From the NCBI GenBank assembly GCA_945891385.1, contig CAMDDJ010000001.1, positions 92,921 through 156,920 on the forward strand: a stretch of DNA of 64,000 nucleotides. Reading direction: 5' to 3'. This DNA is from Candidatus Kuenenia stuttgartensis (lineage in GTDB: Bacteria; Planctomycetota; Planctomycetia; Pirellulales; UBA1268). The notes below the pieces were generated by a model. That model had not been told where the DNA came from, did no database searches, and saw only the letters and a program-made list of their open reading frames with translations. Below are positions 21,541-30,721 of the stretch, in pieces. Both the position numbers and the translations under genes were made by a program. Each line of letters opens with the position of its first letter. The stretch's first letter is position 1.

Positions 21541-22523
21541 CAGTGGTTTCGGGAGACGATCCAGTGCGCCAGGGCCGCCAGGTCGGCTCCGGCGGGGCCG
21601 AAACCGGCAACCGCAGCCGCTGCGTCGGCGGCCAGTTGATCGGCCCTGTGGCGGGTGGCTTGGCTGCCGAGCACGGTGGGAAAGGTGAGCTTGCCCCGGC
21701 CCGCATCCTTGCCGACCCGTTTGCCCATCGTGGCCTCGTCGCCTTCGGCATCGAGCAGGTCGTCGGCAATCTGGAAGGCGAGCCCGAAGGCGGCTCCGAA
21801 ACGATCGAGCGCATCGAGTTGAGAGGCATCGGCCTCGACTGCGAGTCCGCCCAGCGCGAGCGACGCCCGGAACAGCGCGCCGGTCTTGCGGCGATGGACC
21901 CGTTCCATCCAGCAGACCTTCTGCTCGGCCGAGGCCTCGGCGAGGTCGTCATTCCAGCCGCGTTCGACCGCCAGGTCGTCGACCTGGCCGCCGACCAGCG
22001 CTTCGGCCCCGGCCGCACGGGCCAGCGTCAGGCAGGCGGCACCGGCCACGGCCGGCGGGAGACCACGGGCGAGGGTTTCAAACGCCAGCGGCTGGAGGGC
22101 GTCGCCGCAGAGAATCGCCGTGGCCTCGTCGAAGGCCCGGTGGCAGGTTGGGCGTCCCCGCCGGAGGTCGTCGTCGTCCATGGCCGGAAGATCGTCGTGC
22201 ACGAGCGAATACGCGTGGATCAATTCCACGGCGACCGCCGGGGCCGCAGCGGCCTGCCAGGCCGCGAGTTCACTCAGGTCGGGGCGACAGCTCCGGGCGG
22301 CCCAGAGCACGAGCGCCGGCCGGAGCCGTTTCCCGGGCGCGAGAACCGCGTGCCGCAAGGCGGCGATCAGCCGAGCGGGAGCCTCCGGGGAGAGTTCGAC
22401 AGCCTCGGCCAGCAACGGATCGACGAAGGCCTGAACCTGCCGCAGCCGTTCCGGCATGGAGGTGACCGCGTCTGCGACGCCGCCAAGCGCCGGTGGGCCG
22501 GCGGTAGCCTGACAGCTTGCCAT
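21540..22523 (-). CDS. ispA: Polyprenyl synthetase (farnesyl/geranylgeranyl diphosphate synthase type)
   Basis: 'ELIHAYSLVHDDLPAMDDDDLRRGRPTCH' and 'LAFQIADDLLD' Asp-rich motifs. Confidence 0.93.
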   Translation of the reverse strand: MASCQATAGPPALGGVADAVTSMPERLRQVQAFVDPLLAEAVELSPEAPARLIAALRHAVLAPGKRLRPALVLWAARSCRPDLSELAAWQAAAAPAVAVELIHAYSLVHDDLPAMDDDDLRRGRPTCHRAFDEATAILCGDALQPLAFETLARGLPPAVAGAACLTLARAAGAEALVGGQVDDLAVERGWNDDLAEASAEQKVCWMERVHRRKTGALFRASLALGGLAVEADASQLDALDRFGAAFGLAFQIADDLLDAEGDEATMGKRVGKDAGRGKLTFPTVLGSQATRHRADQLAADAAAAVAGFGPAGADLAALAHWIVSRNH

Positions 22524-22597
22524 CCGAGGCCTTGCAGGGGGAGGGGAGGACGGGAAGCCGACTCCTGCCTCCCTCGAACAACTGTGCATCGTGCAGT

Positions 22598-22996
22598 CTA
22601 GGGCTCGTCGGAAGCTTCGTCCATCCCGGGGAGGGGGCGTGAACGGGTCGCCTTGGACCGGCCAGGCCGCTTCGCCGGCCGGTCTTGCTGGCCGTCGGTG
22701 TGGGCCGCGAGCACGGGCCGGCCGTCTTCGTCAATCCGCACGAGGACGCTCACTCGGGCTTCCGTCCGGGCCAGCTCCTCATGCAGCCTCCGAACCAGCG
22801 TCACGCCCCGCTCATAGGCGGCGATTGAGTCCGATAGGCCGAGCGTGCCCGACTCGAGGCCGGTCACGATTCGGCCGAGTTCGGCGAGTTCTTCTTCGAA
22901 CGTGGCCGTCTCAGCCGACCCGTCCGTTTGGGTGGTCTGGAGGGCCGCGGTTCGTTCGGCCGCCTCGTCCGTCTGGGCTTCAGGTGGGCGTCTCAT
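22598..22996 (-). CDS. xseB: Exodeoxyribonuclease VII small subunit
   Basis: 'TFEEELAELGRIVTGLESGTLGLSDSIAAYERGVTLVRRLHEEL'; overlaps xseA end. Confidence 0.93.
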   Translation of the reverse strand: MRRPPEAQTDEAAERTAALQTTQTDGSAETATFEEELAELGRIVTGLESGTLGLSDSIAAYERGVTLVRRLHEELARTEARVSVLVRIDEDGRPVLAAHTDGQQDRPAKRPGRSKATRSRPLPGMDEASDEP

Positions 22997-24236
22997 GGCA
23001 TTCGATCCTTTCTACCGAACTCCAGACCCGGCCGTCGGTCAACCGCGTGACGAGCCTCGTGCCCAACGGGACGTCGACCACGCTTCGAACGGTCTGCCCT
23101 CCGGCTTCGCCGTCGCGCCAGGTCAGCGACCAGCCTCGGGCCAGGAGTCGCAGGGGATTGCCCGCTTCCAGCCTCGCGGTGGCAGCGGCTACCCGCTCTC
23201 CGCTGCGGGCGATCACGCCGGCAGTGAGCCGAGCAAGTCGCACCGTCTGGCGGTCGATCTCATCCCTCCGGTCGCGGATGAGGCGGGTGGGATCGGCGAA
23301 GATCCTGGCTTTCGTCAACTGCCCGAGGAGTTCCCGGGCCCGAGCGACCCGCCTGGTCAGTCCAGTTTCGAGCCTCATTCCGAGGTCGGCCACGGCGGCC
23401 GCAACCTGGGCTCCATCGGGCGAAACCTTCACTGCCGCGTCGGTGGGTGTCAGTGCGCGAAGATCGGCGGCGAGATCAGCCAGGGAGACGTCGATCTCGT
23501 GGCCGACACCGGCCACGACTGGAATCGGTGAGGCTGCGATGGCACGGACGAGCACCTCCTCGTTGAAACTCCAGAGATCCTCCAGGCTGCCGCCGCCGCG
23601 CACCAAGGCAATCACGTCGGCCGGCGGCATGAGGTGGCTCGCCGTGTGTACGGCCGCAGCAAGTTCCTCGGCGGCGCCGCCCCCCTGCACCCGCGAGGGC
23701 ACCAGAATGACCTCGCTGCTCGGCCAGCGACCGTGAAGCGTCCGGAGAAAATCGGCGATGGCCGCACCGGTGGGGCTTGTGACAACCGCGATCCGGCGCG
23801 GAAAGGCGGGAATGGGCCGTTTTCGCTCGGCGGCGAAGAGTCCCTCGGCGGCGAGTCGCGCATGAAGCCGGCGCAGTTGCGCCTCGAGCGTGCCGGTTCC
23901 CAACGCGTGGAGTCGGTCGATGGTGAGCTGGTAGGTTCCCCGGGGAGGATAGACTTCGATGCGACCATGGCAGACCACGGCCATGCCGTCGGCCGGCTCG
24001 ATGGCCAACCCGGCCGCCGCGGACCGCCAGATCACGGCCCGCAGCAGGGCCGATTCGTCCTTGAGGGACAGGTAGACATGGCCCGATGACGCCCGGGTGA
24101 GGTTGCTCACTTCCCCGGCCACCCAGACGTCGGCGAACCGGCTTTCCATCGCCTCCTTGACGCGGGCGGTCACCTCCGAGACGCTCGGCGGCTGATCGGG
24201 CGGACTCTGGTGGTCGGAGCGACGTCGGTCAATCAT
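22980..24236 (-). CDS. xseA: Exodeoxyribonuclease VII large subunit
   Basis: 'VSEVTARVKEAMESRFADVWVAGEVSNLTRASSGHVYLSLKDE', 'VVTSPTGAAIADFLRTL', 'LVRGGGSLEDLWSFNEE'. Confidence 0.96.
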   Translation of the reverse strand: MIDRRRSDHQSPPDQPPSVSEVTARVKEAMESRFADVWVAGEVSNLTRASSGHVYLSLKDESALLRAVIWRSAAAGLAIEPADGMAVVCHGRIEVYPPRGTYQLTIDRLHALGTGTLEAQLRRLHARLAAEGLFAAERKRPIPAFPRRIAVVTSPTGAAIADFLRTLHGRWPSSEVILVPSRVQGGGAAEELAAAVHTASHLMPPADVIALVRGGGSLEDLWSFNEEVLVRAIAASPIPVVAGVGHEIDVSLADLAADLRALTPTDAAVKVSPDGAQVAAAVADLGMRLETGLTRRVARARELLGQLTKARIFADPTRLIRDRRDEIDRQTVRLARLTAGVIARSGERVAAATARLEAGNPLRLLARGWSLTWRDGEAGGQTVRSVVDVPLGTRLVTRLTDGRVWSSVERIECHETPT

Positions 24237-24294
24237 CAGTGGCAGAGTGTAGCATGGTCGTCACGCTTCCTTCCCCGTCTGCCGAGCCTCCTGC

Positions 24295-25635
24295 ATGACG
24301 TCTGGTTCCTCGAGTTCGTCGCCCGCGCCGCCTCCCCGGGGAGCGCTCCTGGTCGTCTTCCTCACGGTCTTCATCGACCTGCTGGGTTTCGGCATCGTCC
24401 TCCCCGTCCTGCCGCGGCAGGTCGAGCCCTATCTCAACGCCCTCGGCATGCCTCCGCTCGAGGGTGGTGCCGGCGGCGCCGTGATCGGCGTGCTGTTCGC
24501 CGTCTTCTCGCTGATGCAATTCATCTTCAGTCCGATCTGGGGACGGCTCTCGGATCGGATTGGACGGCGGCCGATCCTGCTCGTCAGCCTGACGGGTTCG
24601 GTGATCTTCTACGCCCTCTACGGCTACGCGGTGAGCGGGCCCGTGGAGCCAGCCCCGACCCGAAGTGCCGCCGTCACGGCCCTGACGCTGATCCTCCTGG
24701 CCCGCATTGGGGCCGGCATCGCCGGAGCGAGCGTGGGCACGGCGGCTGCTGTGATCGCCGATTGCACCACTCCCGAGAATCGGGCCCGCGGGATGGCCTT
24801 GATCGGGATCGCCTTTGGCGGCGGATTCACCCTCGGCCCGCTGATCGCCTACTTCGGCCTGGCGATCTTCGACGAAGCCCGCTGGGGTGTGGGCGGGATC
24901 GCCTCGCTGATGTCGTTCATCGCGCTGTTGATCGCCATCTTCGTGTTTCGCGAGACCCGGCGCCCCGGGGCGGGGGCCACCAAGGAGTTTCCCAGCGTGA
25001 CGCGGAGCCTGGCGGTGCTGCGGATGCCCAGCGTCGGAGGGCTCGTGCTCGTCTACTTTCTCTCGATCTTCGCCATGGCGAGTTTCGAGTCGACCTTGGC
25101 CCTCCTCACGAAGGCGGCGTTCGGCATGGGCGACGACGCCAACTTCCTCGTCTTCGCCGCCATTGGCTTCACGCTCATGCTGGCCGGCGGCGGCTATCGT
25201 CCGCTGGCCAAGCGGCTCCCTGAGCGGCGGCTGCTGGCCGCCGGCGTCGTGCTGCTTCTCGTCGGAATGGTGGCCGTCGGCGGCGTGGCGTGGGCCGTGA
25301 TGGGACGCGGCATCGTCGCCGAGGCGGGCAGTCCGTGGCGGGTTGCCTTTTACGTCGCCGCCACGCTCGTCGTCTGCGGCTTCGCATTCGTGAATCCCTC
25401 GGTGTCGGCGCTCATTTCCCGCCGCGCCGACCCCGATCGGCAGGGGGAGGTGCTTGGGGTGAACCAGTCGTTCGCGTCGCTGGCGCGGATCCTGGGGCCG
25501 ATGGCGGGGCTCAGCCTGTTCTCTCTCCATTCCTCGCATGCGTTGCCCTATCTGGCCGCGGTTATCGTGCTCGCCGCGGTGGCGGCGCTCCTGCCGGGGA
25601 TCACTCGCGAGTCGGTGGATTCCGCTGCCGCGTGA
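24295..25635 (+). CDS. MFS efflux transporter (TetA/Bcr-like)
   Basis: 'VFIDLLGFGIVLPVLPRQVEPYL', 'IFSPIWGRLSDRIGRRPILLVSLTGS'. Confidence 0.85.
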   Translation: MTSGSSSSSPAPPPRGALLVVFLTVFIDLLGFGIVLPVLPRQVEPYLNALGMPPLEGGAGGAVIGVLFAVFSLMQFIFSPIWGRLSDRIGRRPILLVSLTGSVIFYALYGYAVSGPVEPAPTRSAAVTALTLILLARIGAGIAGASVGTAAAVIADCTTPENRARGMALIGIAFGGGFTLGPLIAYFGLAIFDEARWGVGGIASLMSFIALLIAIFVFRETRRPGAGATKEFPSVTRSLAVLRMPSVGGLVLVYFLSIFAMASFESTLALLTKAAFGMGDDANFLVFAAIGFTLMLAGGGYRPLAKRLPERRLLAAGVVLLLVGMVAVGGVAWAVMGRGIVAEAGSPWRVAFYVAATLVVCGFAFVNPSVSALISRRADPDRQGEVLGVNQSFASLARILGPMAGLSLFSLHSSHALPYLAAVIVLAAVAALLPGITRESVDSAAA

Positions 25636-26776
25636 TGTCCCAGGCCTCGAGTCGACGGTAGAGCGTGGCGCGGCTGACGCCGAGGAGGGTTGCAGCCGCA
25701 GGGATGTGTCCGCCGGTGCGGCGAAGAGCCTCGAGCGTCAGCGCCTGCTCCCACTCGTCGACCCGCAGCGACACGGCATCGCTTGGGAGCGCGACCGGCG
25801 CGGCGTGCCAGCCGAGCAGAGACTCCGGCCCAAGTGCGATGGTGCCGTCGTCGGGGAGCCGGGCGTCGGCAGGCATGCCAGCGGTCGGTGGGGCGAGCGG
25901 ATCGGCCGCGGCCGCGGGGGGATGTGGCTCCGGTTCGCGGCCCGACTGGGCCGCTGCGGCGAACGTCGCCAGGGCGAGCAGACGGTCGAAGTCGGAATCC
26001 CGCAGGCCTCCGGCGGCGGCTACCGCGAGCACGGCCAGGGGACGGGGACCCGCCAGGAGCGGAACGCAGGCGACGCCCGTGCCATCGGGCTTGGTGAGCC
26101 ACACCGCTCGGCCGGCGGCGAGCTCCCGCTCACCCTGTCCGGCGACGAGGGCTGAGAGTCCGCTGCCGGGCGGGATGACGCAGACCGGTTCGAGGTCGCC
26201 TGCGTCCCCGAAGCGGAACCAGCCGAAGCTGGACGCCGTGGTGAACTCAGCCGCCAGTTCCAAGGTTGCCGTCACGATCTCGTGCGGATCCCGGGCGGCC
26301 AACAGGCGAATCCCTGCCTGGTAGAGGACCATCGACCACCGGCCTTCTCCCGCTGCGACGGCCCGGTGAATGGCCGCACCTTCGAGTTCGCCTGGCGAAC
26401 CGCTGCGGACGATCTCCGATTCCCCTGCCGGAGCAGTCGCCCCCGCCAGGCGAAACACGAGTTCGGTCGTGCCGACGCGGATCAGGCTGCCCTCCCGAAG
26501 CATGGCCTCGGTGACCGGCAGGCCGTCGAGCCAGGTTCCGTTGCGACTGCCGAGATCCTCGAGGAGCCAGCCGGGCTGTGCCGGTTCGAAGCGGATCGCC
26601 AGATGGCTGCGGCTGGCAAGCCGGTCGGCGAGCGCCACGAGCGAATCCTCGCCTCGGCCGATGATGTTTCGGCGGGCAGGATCGAGCAGAAACGCCGGCC
26701 CCTCCAGGCCTGCGATCCGCAACACGACCACGGCGGCCGCCGCCGCGACCGACTCAACGGGAAACGGCGTTGCCAA
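25601..26776 (-). CDS. FHA-GAF-Fis-type HTH regulator without a sigma54 AAA+ domain
   Basis: FHA 'IGRGEDSLVALADRLASRSHLAIR...LEDLGSRNGTWLDG', GAF-like middle, C-terminal 'LEALRRTGGHIPAAATLLGVSRATLYRRLEAW'. TTG start in the supplied ORF. Confidence 0.8.
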   Translation of the reverse strand: MATPFPVESVAAAAAVVVLRIAGLEGPAFLLDPARRNIIGRGEDSLVALADRLASRSHLAIRFEPAQPGWLLEDLGSRNGTWLDGLPVTEAMLREGSLIRVGTTELVFRLAGATAPAGESEIVRSGSPGELEGAAIHRAVAAGEGRWSMVLYQAGIRLLAARDPHEIVTATLELAAEFTTASSFGWFRFGDAGDLEPVCVIPPGSGLSALVAGQGERELAAGRAVWLTKPDGTGVACVPLLAGPRPLAVLAVAAAGGLRDSDFDRLLALATFAAAAQSGREPEPHPPAAAADPLAPPTAGMPADARLPDDGTIALGPESLLGWHAAPVALPSDAVSLRVDEWEQALTLEALRRTGGHIPAAATLLGVSRATLYRRLEAWDITRQRNPPTRE

Positions 26777-26810
26777 GGGAAGCGACCGGTGAGCAAGTGT
26801 GGGGGCCGAT

Positions 26811-26830
26811 GACCTTCTTTATAAAGGGTC
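26811..26830. promoter_or_regulatory. AT-rich palindrome between divergent regulator and ctp genes
   Basis: GACCTTCTTTATAAAGGGTC containing the perfect palindrome CTTTATAAAG, 35 bp upstream of the regulator start. Confidence 0.35.
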
Positions 26831-27107
26831 GGAGTCCCGAGTGAAGAGGCCGCCCATGAGCCACTGCGGCTACAGCCGCATCGATGCGGTCGATCCATCC
26901 AGGCCTGGCCTGCGTAGAATCATCGGACAGCCGCCCACGCGGCCGTCGAACGCGCTTGCGATGTGCGTCCGAAACGCCAAACGGCCCTGTTGGAGGGCTG
27001 AAAACGTCTCGTCAAACCGGCGATCAAACGTCACAATACCGTGTCGGCCCTCGGCTTCGAGAGGTCCGAGAGGCCCCCTGGTTCGGAGGAGTCAACGAGT
27101 GAACGGC

Positions 27108-29267
27108 ATGCATGAGGCGATGGCGGGGGGTTCGTCGGCTGCGGCCCGCAGGTGGTGGCGTACCCGCCGCCCGACGCTCTGGTCGCTGGCAGCGGTGGCA
27201 CTCGCCGGTTGTACGACGGCAGCCTGCACGGCCGAGGAGCCACCACGCGCCGCGCCGCCGGCGATCGCGAGCGACTCGGGAGTGGCCCAGCCCGGTCCCA
27301 ACGACCGGCATATCGCCGTGGCTGTCCGACGGCACCTCGAGCGGGAGCACTTCCTCCGCCAGCCGATTGACGACGCCATGGCACACCGCTGGTTCGACGC
27401 CTTCCTCGAATCGCTCGACCCGTGGAAGCTCTATTTCCTCCAGTCCGACATCGACGGCTTTCTGGCCAAGCGTGATTCGCTCGACGACCTGGTGAAGCGG
27501 GGCGATGTGACCTTCGCCTACGAAGTGCTCGCCAGGTTTCTCCAGCGAGTGGATCAGCGGCTCCCGCTGGTCGAGAAGCTGATCGACGCACCGCTCGACT
27601 TCACCAAGGATGAGTCGATGGTCGTCGATCGTGAGGCCACGCGGTGGGCCCAGAGCGAGGCCGAGGCTGAAGACACCTGGCGGAAGCGGATCAAGTACGA
27701 CCTGCTCGTGCAAAAGATGGAAGAGATTCCGCCCGAGGAGGCCAAGGACAAGCTCCATCGCCGTTACCGAAGCTTCGCCAAGCGCATGCATCAGATGACC
27801 GCCGACGAACTGCTCGAAACCTACCTCTCGTCGTTGACGAGCAGTTTCGACCCTCATACCAGTTTCATGTCGCCTGGCACGCTGGAGAACTTCGAGATCC
27901 AGATGCGACTGCAGCTCGACGGCATCGGCGCCCAGCTCAAGAGCGAAGATGGCTACACCACGATCGTGGACCTCACTCCGGGCGGAGCCGCCGAGCGGGA
28001 CGGCCGACTGAAGTCGAAGGATCGGGTCGTAGGCGTGGGGCAGGGCAACGTAGGTGAGATCGTCGACACGGTGGACATGAACCTCAACGAGGTGGTGAAG
28101 ATGATCCGCGGCAAGCGGGGCACCGTGGTCCGCCTCAAGGTGATCCCGGTAGGCGAGACCGCTCCCAAGATCTACGACATCACCCGGGACAAGATCGAAC
28201 TCAAGGACTCCGAGGCCCGCGGCGAGATCATCGAGCATGGCTTGAAGGCCGACGGCACGCCCTATCGAATCGGGGTGATCAATCTGCCGAGCTTCTACAT
28301 GGACATGGCTGGGGCCCAGCAGGGCCAGTCCGAATACAAGAGCACGACGCGAGACTGCCGGAGGCTGCTCGACGATTTTCGGCAGCAGAAAGTGGACTGC
28401 GTGGCGCTCGACCTGCGGAACAACGGCGGCGGCTCGCTGCCTGAGGCCATCAAGCTGACCGGCCTGTTCATCGATCGCGGGCCGGTGGTTCAGATCAAGG
28501 ATGCTGACCAGCAGGTGCGGCCCTACGACGACGTCGATCCCGGCGTCGCCTGGGACGGCCCGCTTGTCGTGCTGACCAACAAGTTCAGCGCCAGCGCCAG
28601 CGAGATTCTCGCCGGTGCGATCCAGGATTACCGCCGCGGTCTGATCGTGGGCGACGATGCCACCCACGGCAAGGGCACGGTTCAGAGTCTGCTCGATCTG
28701 GGGCGGCAACTCTTCCAACGCTTCGATAACGCTCCGTCGCTCGGCGCGATCAAGATCACGATGCAGCAGTTCTACCGGCCCAGCGGCGCAAGCACGCAGC
28801 TCGAGGGTGTGAAGAGCGACGTGGTGCTCCCGAGCATCACGAGCCACCTGCCGGTCGGGGAATCTGACCTCGATCATGCGATTCCGTTCGATCGGGTGCA
28901 GCCGGCGCGATTCCAGCCCGAGGGTCGGGTGAACGACCGGGTGGTCGACCAGCTCCGCAGGCTTTCGGCCGAACGGGTCGCGGCTGATGAGAAGTTTGGT
29001 GAGAAGGCCCAAGACATCGCCCGGTACGAGAAACGGAAGAACGAAAAGACGATCTCGCTCGTTGAAGACGAGTTTTCGAAGCAGTGGAATGAGGGGAAGG
29101 CAGCCGAGGAAGAGGAGGAGAAGCGGCTGGAGGAGTCTGAATTCTCACAGCGGCCCGTGGTCAAGCGGGACTACTACTTCGACGAGGCGATGAACGTCAC
29201 GATCGACTACCTCCGCGCCCTGTCCGGTGCCGGCGGCCTCGCGGAAGCGGCCCAGGCCACTCCGTGA
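27108..29267 (+). CDS. ctpA/prc: Carboxy-terminal (tail-specific) processing protease
   Basis: 'TSSFDPHTSFMSPGTLENFEIQMRLQLDGIGAQL', PDZ, 'LDLRNNGGGSLPEAIKLTGLF', 'LTNKFSASASEILAGAIQDYRRGLIVGDDATHGKGTVQ'. Confidence 0.93.
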   Translation: MHEAMAGGSSAAARRWWRTRRPTLWSLAAVALAGCTTAACTAEEPPRAAPPAIASDSGVAQPGPNDRHIAVAVRRHLEREHFLRQPIDDAMAHRWFDAFLESLDPWKLYFLQSDIDGFLAKRDSLDDLVKRGDVTFAYEVLARFLQRVDQRLPLVEKLIDAPLDFTKDESMVVDREATRWAQSEAEAEDTWRKRIKYDLLVQKMEEIPPEEAKDKLHRRYRSFAKRMHQMTADELLETYLSSLTSSFDPHTSFMSPGTLENFEIQMRLQLDGIGAQLKSEDGYTTIVDLTPGGAAERDGRLKSKDRVVGVGQGNVGEIVDTVDMNLNEVVKMIRGKRGTVVRLKVIPVGETAPKIYDITRDKIELKDSEARGEIIEHGLKADGTPYRIGVINLPSFYMDMAGAQQGQSEYKSTTRDCRRLLDDFRQQKVDCVALDLRNNGGGSLPEAIKLTGLFIDRGPVVQIKDADQQVRPYDDVDPGVAWDGPLVVLTNKFSASASEILAGAIQDYRRGLIVGDDATHGKGTVQSLLDLGRQLFQRFDNAPSLGAIKITMQQFYRPSGASTQLEGVKSDVVLPSITSHLPVGESDLDHAIPFDRVQPARFQPEGRVNDRVVDQLRRLSAERVAADEKFGEKAQDIARYEKRKNEKTISLVEDEFSKQWNEGKAAEEEEEKRLEESEFSQRPVVKRDYYFDEAMNVTIDYLRALSGAGGLAEAAQATP

Positions 29268-29287
29268 CGTGGCCGCTCTGCCGCACC

Positions 29288-29375
29288 GGATGAAGGGGCG
29301 GAGGCTGCGTCAACTGGCGGGGCGGGGTTGCCCGTGCCCCGTCGCCGGACGTTCGCTGCGGGCATCCATGCCCTC
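29288..29375. repeat. Dispersed repeat, copy 2 (truncated; relates to the 72-bp unit and the palindromic element)
   Basis: 'GGGGCGGAGGCTG..... CTGGCGGGGCGGGGTTGCCCGTGCCCCGTCGCCGGACGTTCGCTGCGGGCATCC' matches 5352-5432. Confidence 0.8.
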
Positions 29376-29402
29376 CGCCGCCACCGTTTCAGGGGTGCCT
29401 GG

Positions 29403-30242
29403 TCATCCCCGCACCAGCTCGGGAAAGTCGGCGAAGAGGCGGGCGGGGTTCACGCGCTTGTCGCCGCCGCGGCTGCGGGCGGCAGCGGCATCCCAGGTCG
29501 GGGTAGGGCTTCCGGTGCGTTCAGCCAGTTGGCCGTACCAGTCGCGGCGGCGAACCGGCCGCCCGTCGGAGACGACGTAGAGCGGTGCGGGGGCGGGGGC
29601 ATCCGCCACGGTCAGGACGACCCGCGCCGCGTCGTCGATGTGGATGAGATTCAGCCAGGTGTCGGGGTCGGCTGCAATCGGGCGACCGGCCTTGAGGTCG
29701 TCGAGCCGGGGCATCCGTTCGGGCCCGTAGAGTCCGGCAAAACGGAGCGCCGTTCCGGGGCCGGCCGGATGGGCCCGTAGCAGGGCTTCGGCCTCCACCA
29801 GGGCCCGGCCTGCCTCACGGGACGGATTGACCGGCGTTGACTCATCGACGACCTCGCCGGCTTCGTCGCCCCAGACGCCGGTCGAACTGGAAAAGACAAC
29901 CCGGCAGGAGCGAATTGGAGGTGGCACTCGGAGAAGGGCGTCCAGCATCCGGGCCAGGCCCGTCGCCTGAACGTCGTGATAGGTGGCACCGCCGGACCGG
30001 TCGAAACTCACGCTCCAGAAGATGGTCTCGGGTCGGCCGCTCCGGGCACACAGGGATTCCCAGTCGGCCGTGGTGACGTCGAGGATCACGGGCTCGATGC
30101 CCTCGGCTGCCAGCGACTCGGCCCGGGCGACCGACCGGGTGGTGCCGATCACGCGGTCGCCTCGGGCCGTCCAGAGCCGTGCCACACGGACGCCGAGATA
30201 CCCGGTGCCAACCACGAGTCGCAGCGGAGCGGACGGCGTCAT
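29403..30242 (-). CDS. NAD(P)-dependent epimerase/dehydratase (SDR) family protein
   Basis: 'VVGTGYLGVRVARLWTARGDRVIGTTRS' Rossmann motif; 'VVFSSSTGVWGDEAG'. Confidence 0.82.
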   Translation of the reverse strand: MTPSAPLRLVVGTGYLGVRVARLWTARGDRVIGTTRSVARAESLAAEGIEPVILDVTTADWESLCARSGRPETIFWSVSFDRSGGATYHDVQATGLARMLDALLRVPPPIRSCRVVFSSSTGVWGDEAGEVVDESTPVNPSREAGRALVEAEALLRAHPAGPGTALRFAGLYGPERMPRLDDLKAGRPIAADPDTWLNLIHIDDAARVVLTVADAPAPAPLYVVSDGRPVRRRDWYGQLAERTGSPTPTWDAAAARSRGGDKRVNPARLFADFPELVRG

Positions 30243-30721
30243 GACGGCATTTTTCCTGGTGGCTCCGAGCCGACGTCTGGGCGGGCGTCCATCCAGGCTT
30301 GGAGTACCAATTGGGCTGCCACGGCGTCGTTTCGCTTCTTCTTGTCGGCCCGGCTCAGGCCGACGCCGGCCAGCATCCCCGCAGCCTCGTGCGACGTATA
30401 TCGTTCGTCCTGGTAGGCGACCGGCAGTCCGGTGGCCCGCCCGAGCCAGCGGCCGAAGCGTGCTGTCTCTGCGGCCATTTCGCTGATCCGACCATCGGTA
30501 TGGAGCGGCAAACCCACCACGAACCCGACGAGTTCTTCCCGAGCGACGAGCTGCTGAAAGAACACGGCGTCGGCGACGGAATCGCCACTGGTGGCGTGGA
30601 TGCAGAGCGGGCTGGCGATGATTCGTTCGGCGTCGCAGACCGCCACGCCGATCCGGCGCCGCCCATAGTCGATGCCAGCCACGCGGCCGGACGGCAGCGG
30701 CTGCGAGATGGGGAGGCTCAT
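30239..30721 (-). CDS. ruvX: Putative pre-16S rRNA nuclease RuvX/YqgF
   Basis: 'VAGIDYGRRRIGVAVCD', 'VGLPLHTDGRISEMAAETARFGRWL', 'YQDERYTSHEA'. Confidence 0.92.
   Translation of the reverse strand: MSLPISQPLPSGRVAGIDYGRRRIGVAVCDAERIIASPLCIHATSGDSVADAVFFQQLVAREELVGFVVGLPLHTDGRISEMAAETARFGRWLGRATGLPVAYQDERYTSHEAAGMLAGVGLSRADKKKRNDAVAAQLVLQAWMDARPDVGSEPPGKMPS

Noticed and set aside
26880-27100. Possible tRNA or small RNA gene in the long ctp upstream region
   Set aside because: Hairpins are present (GCGGCTACAGCCGC) but no cloverleaf or TTCRANNC T-loop could be assembled.
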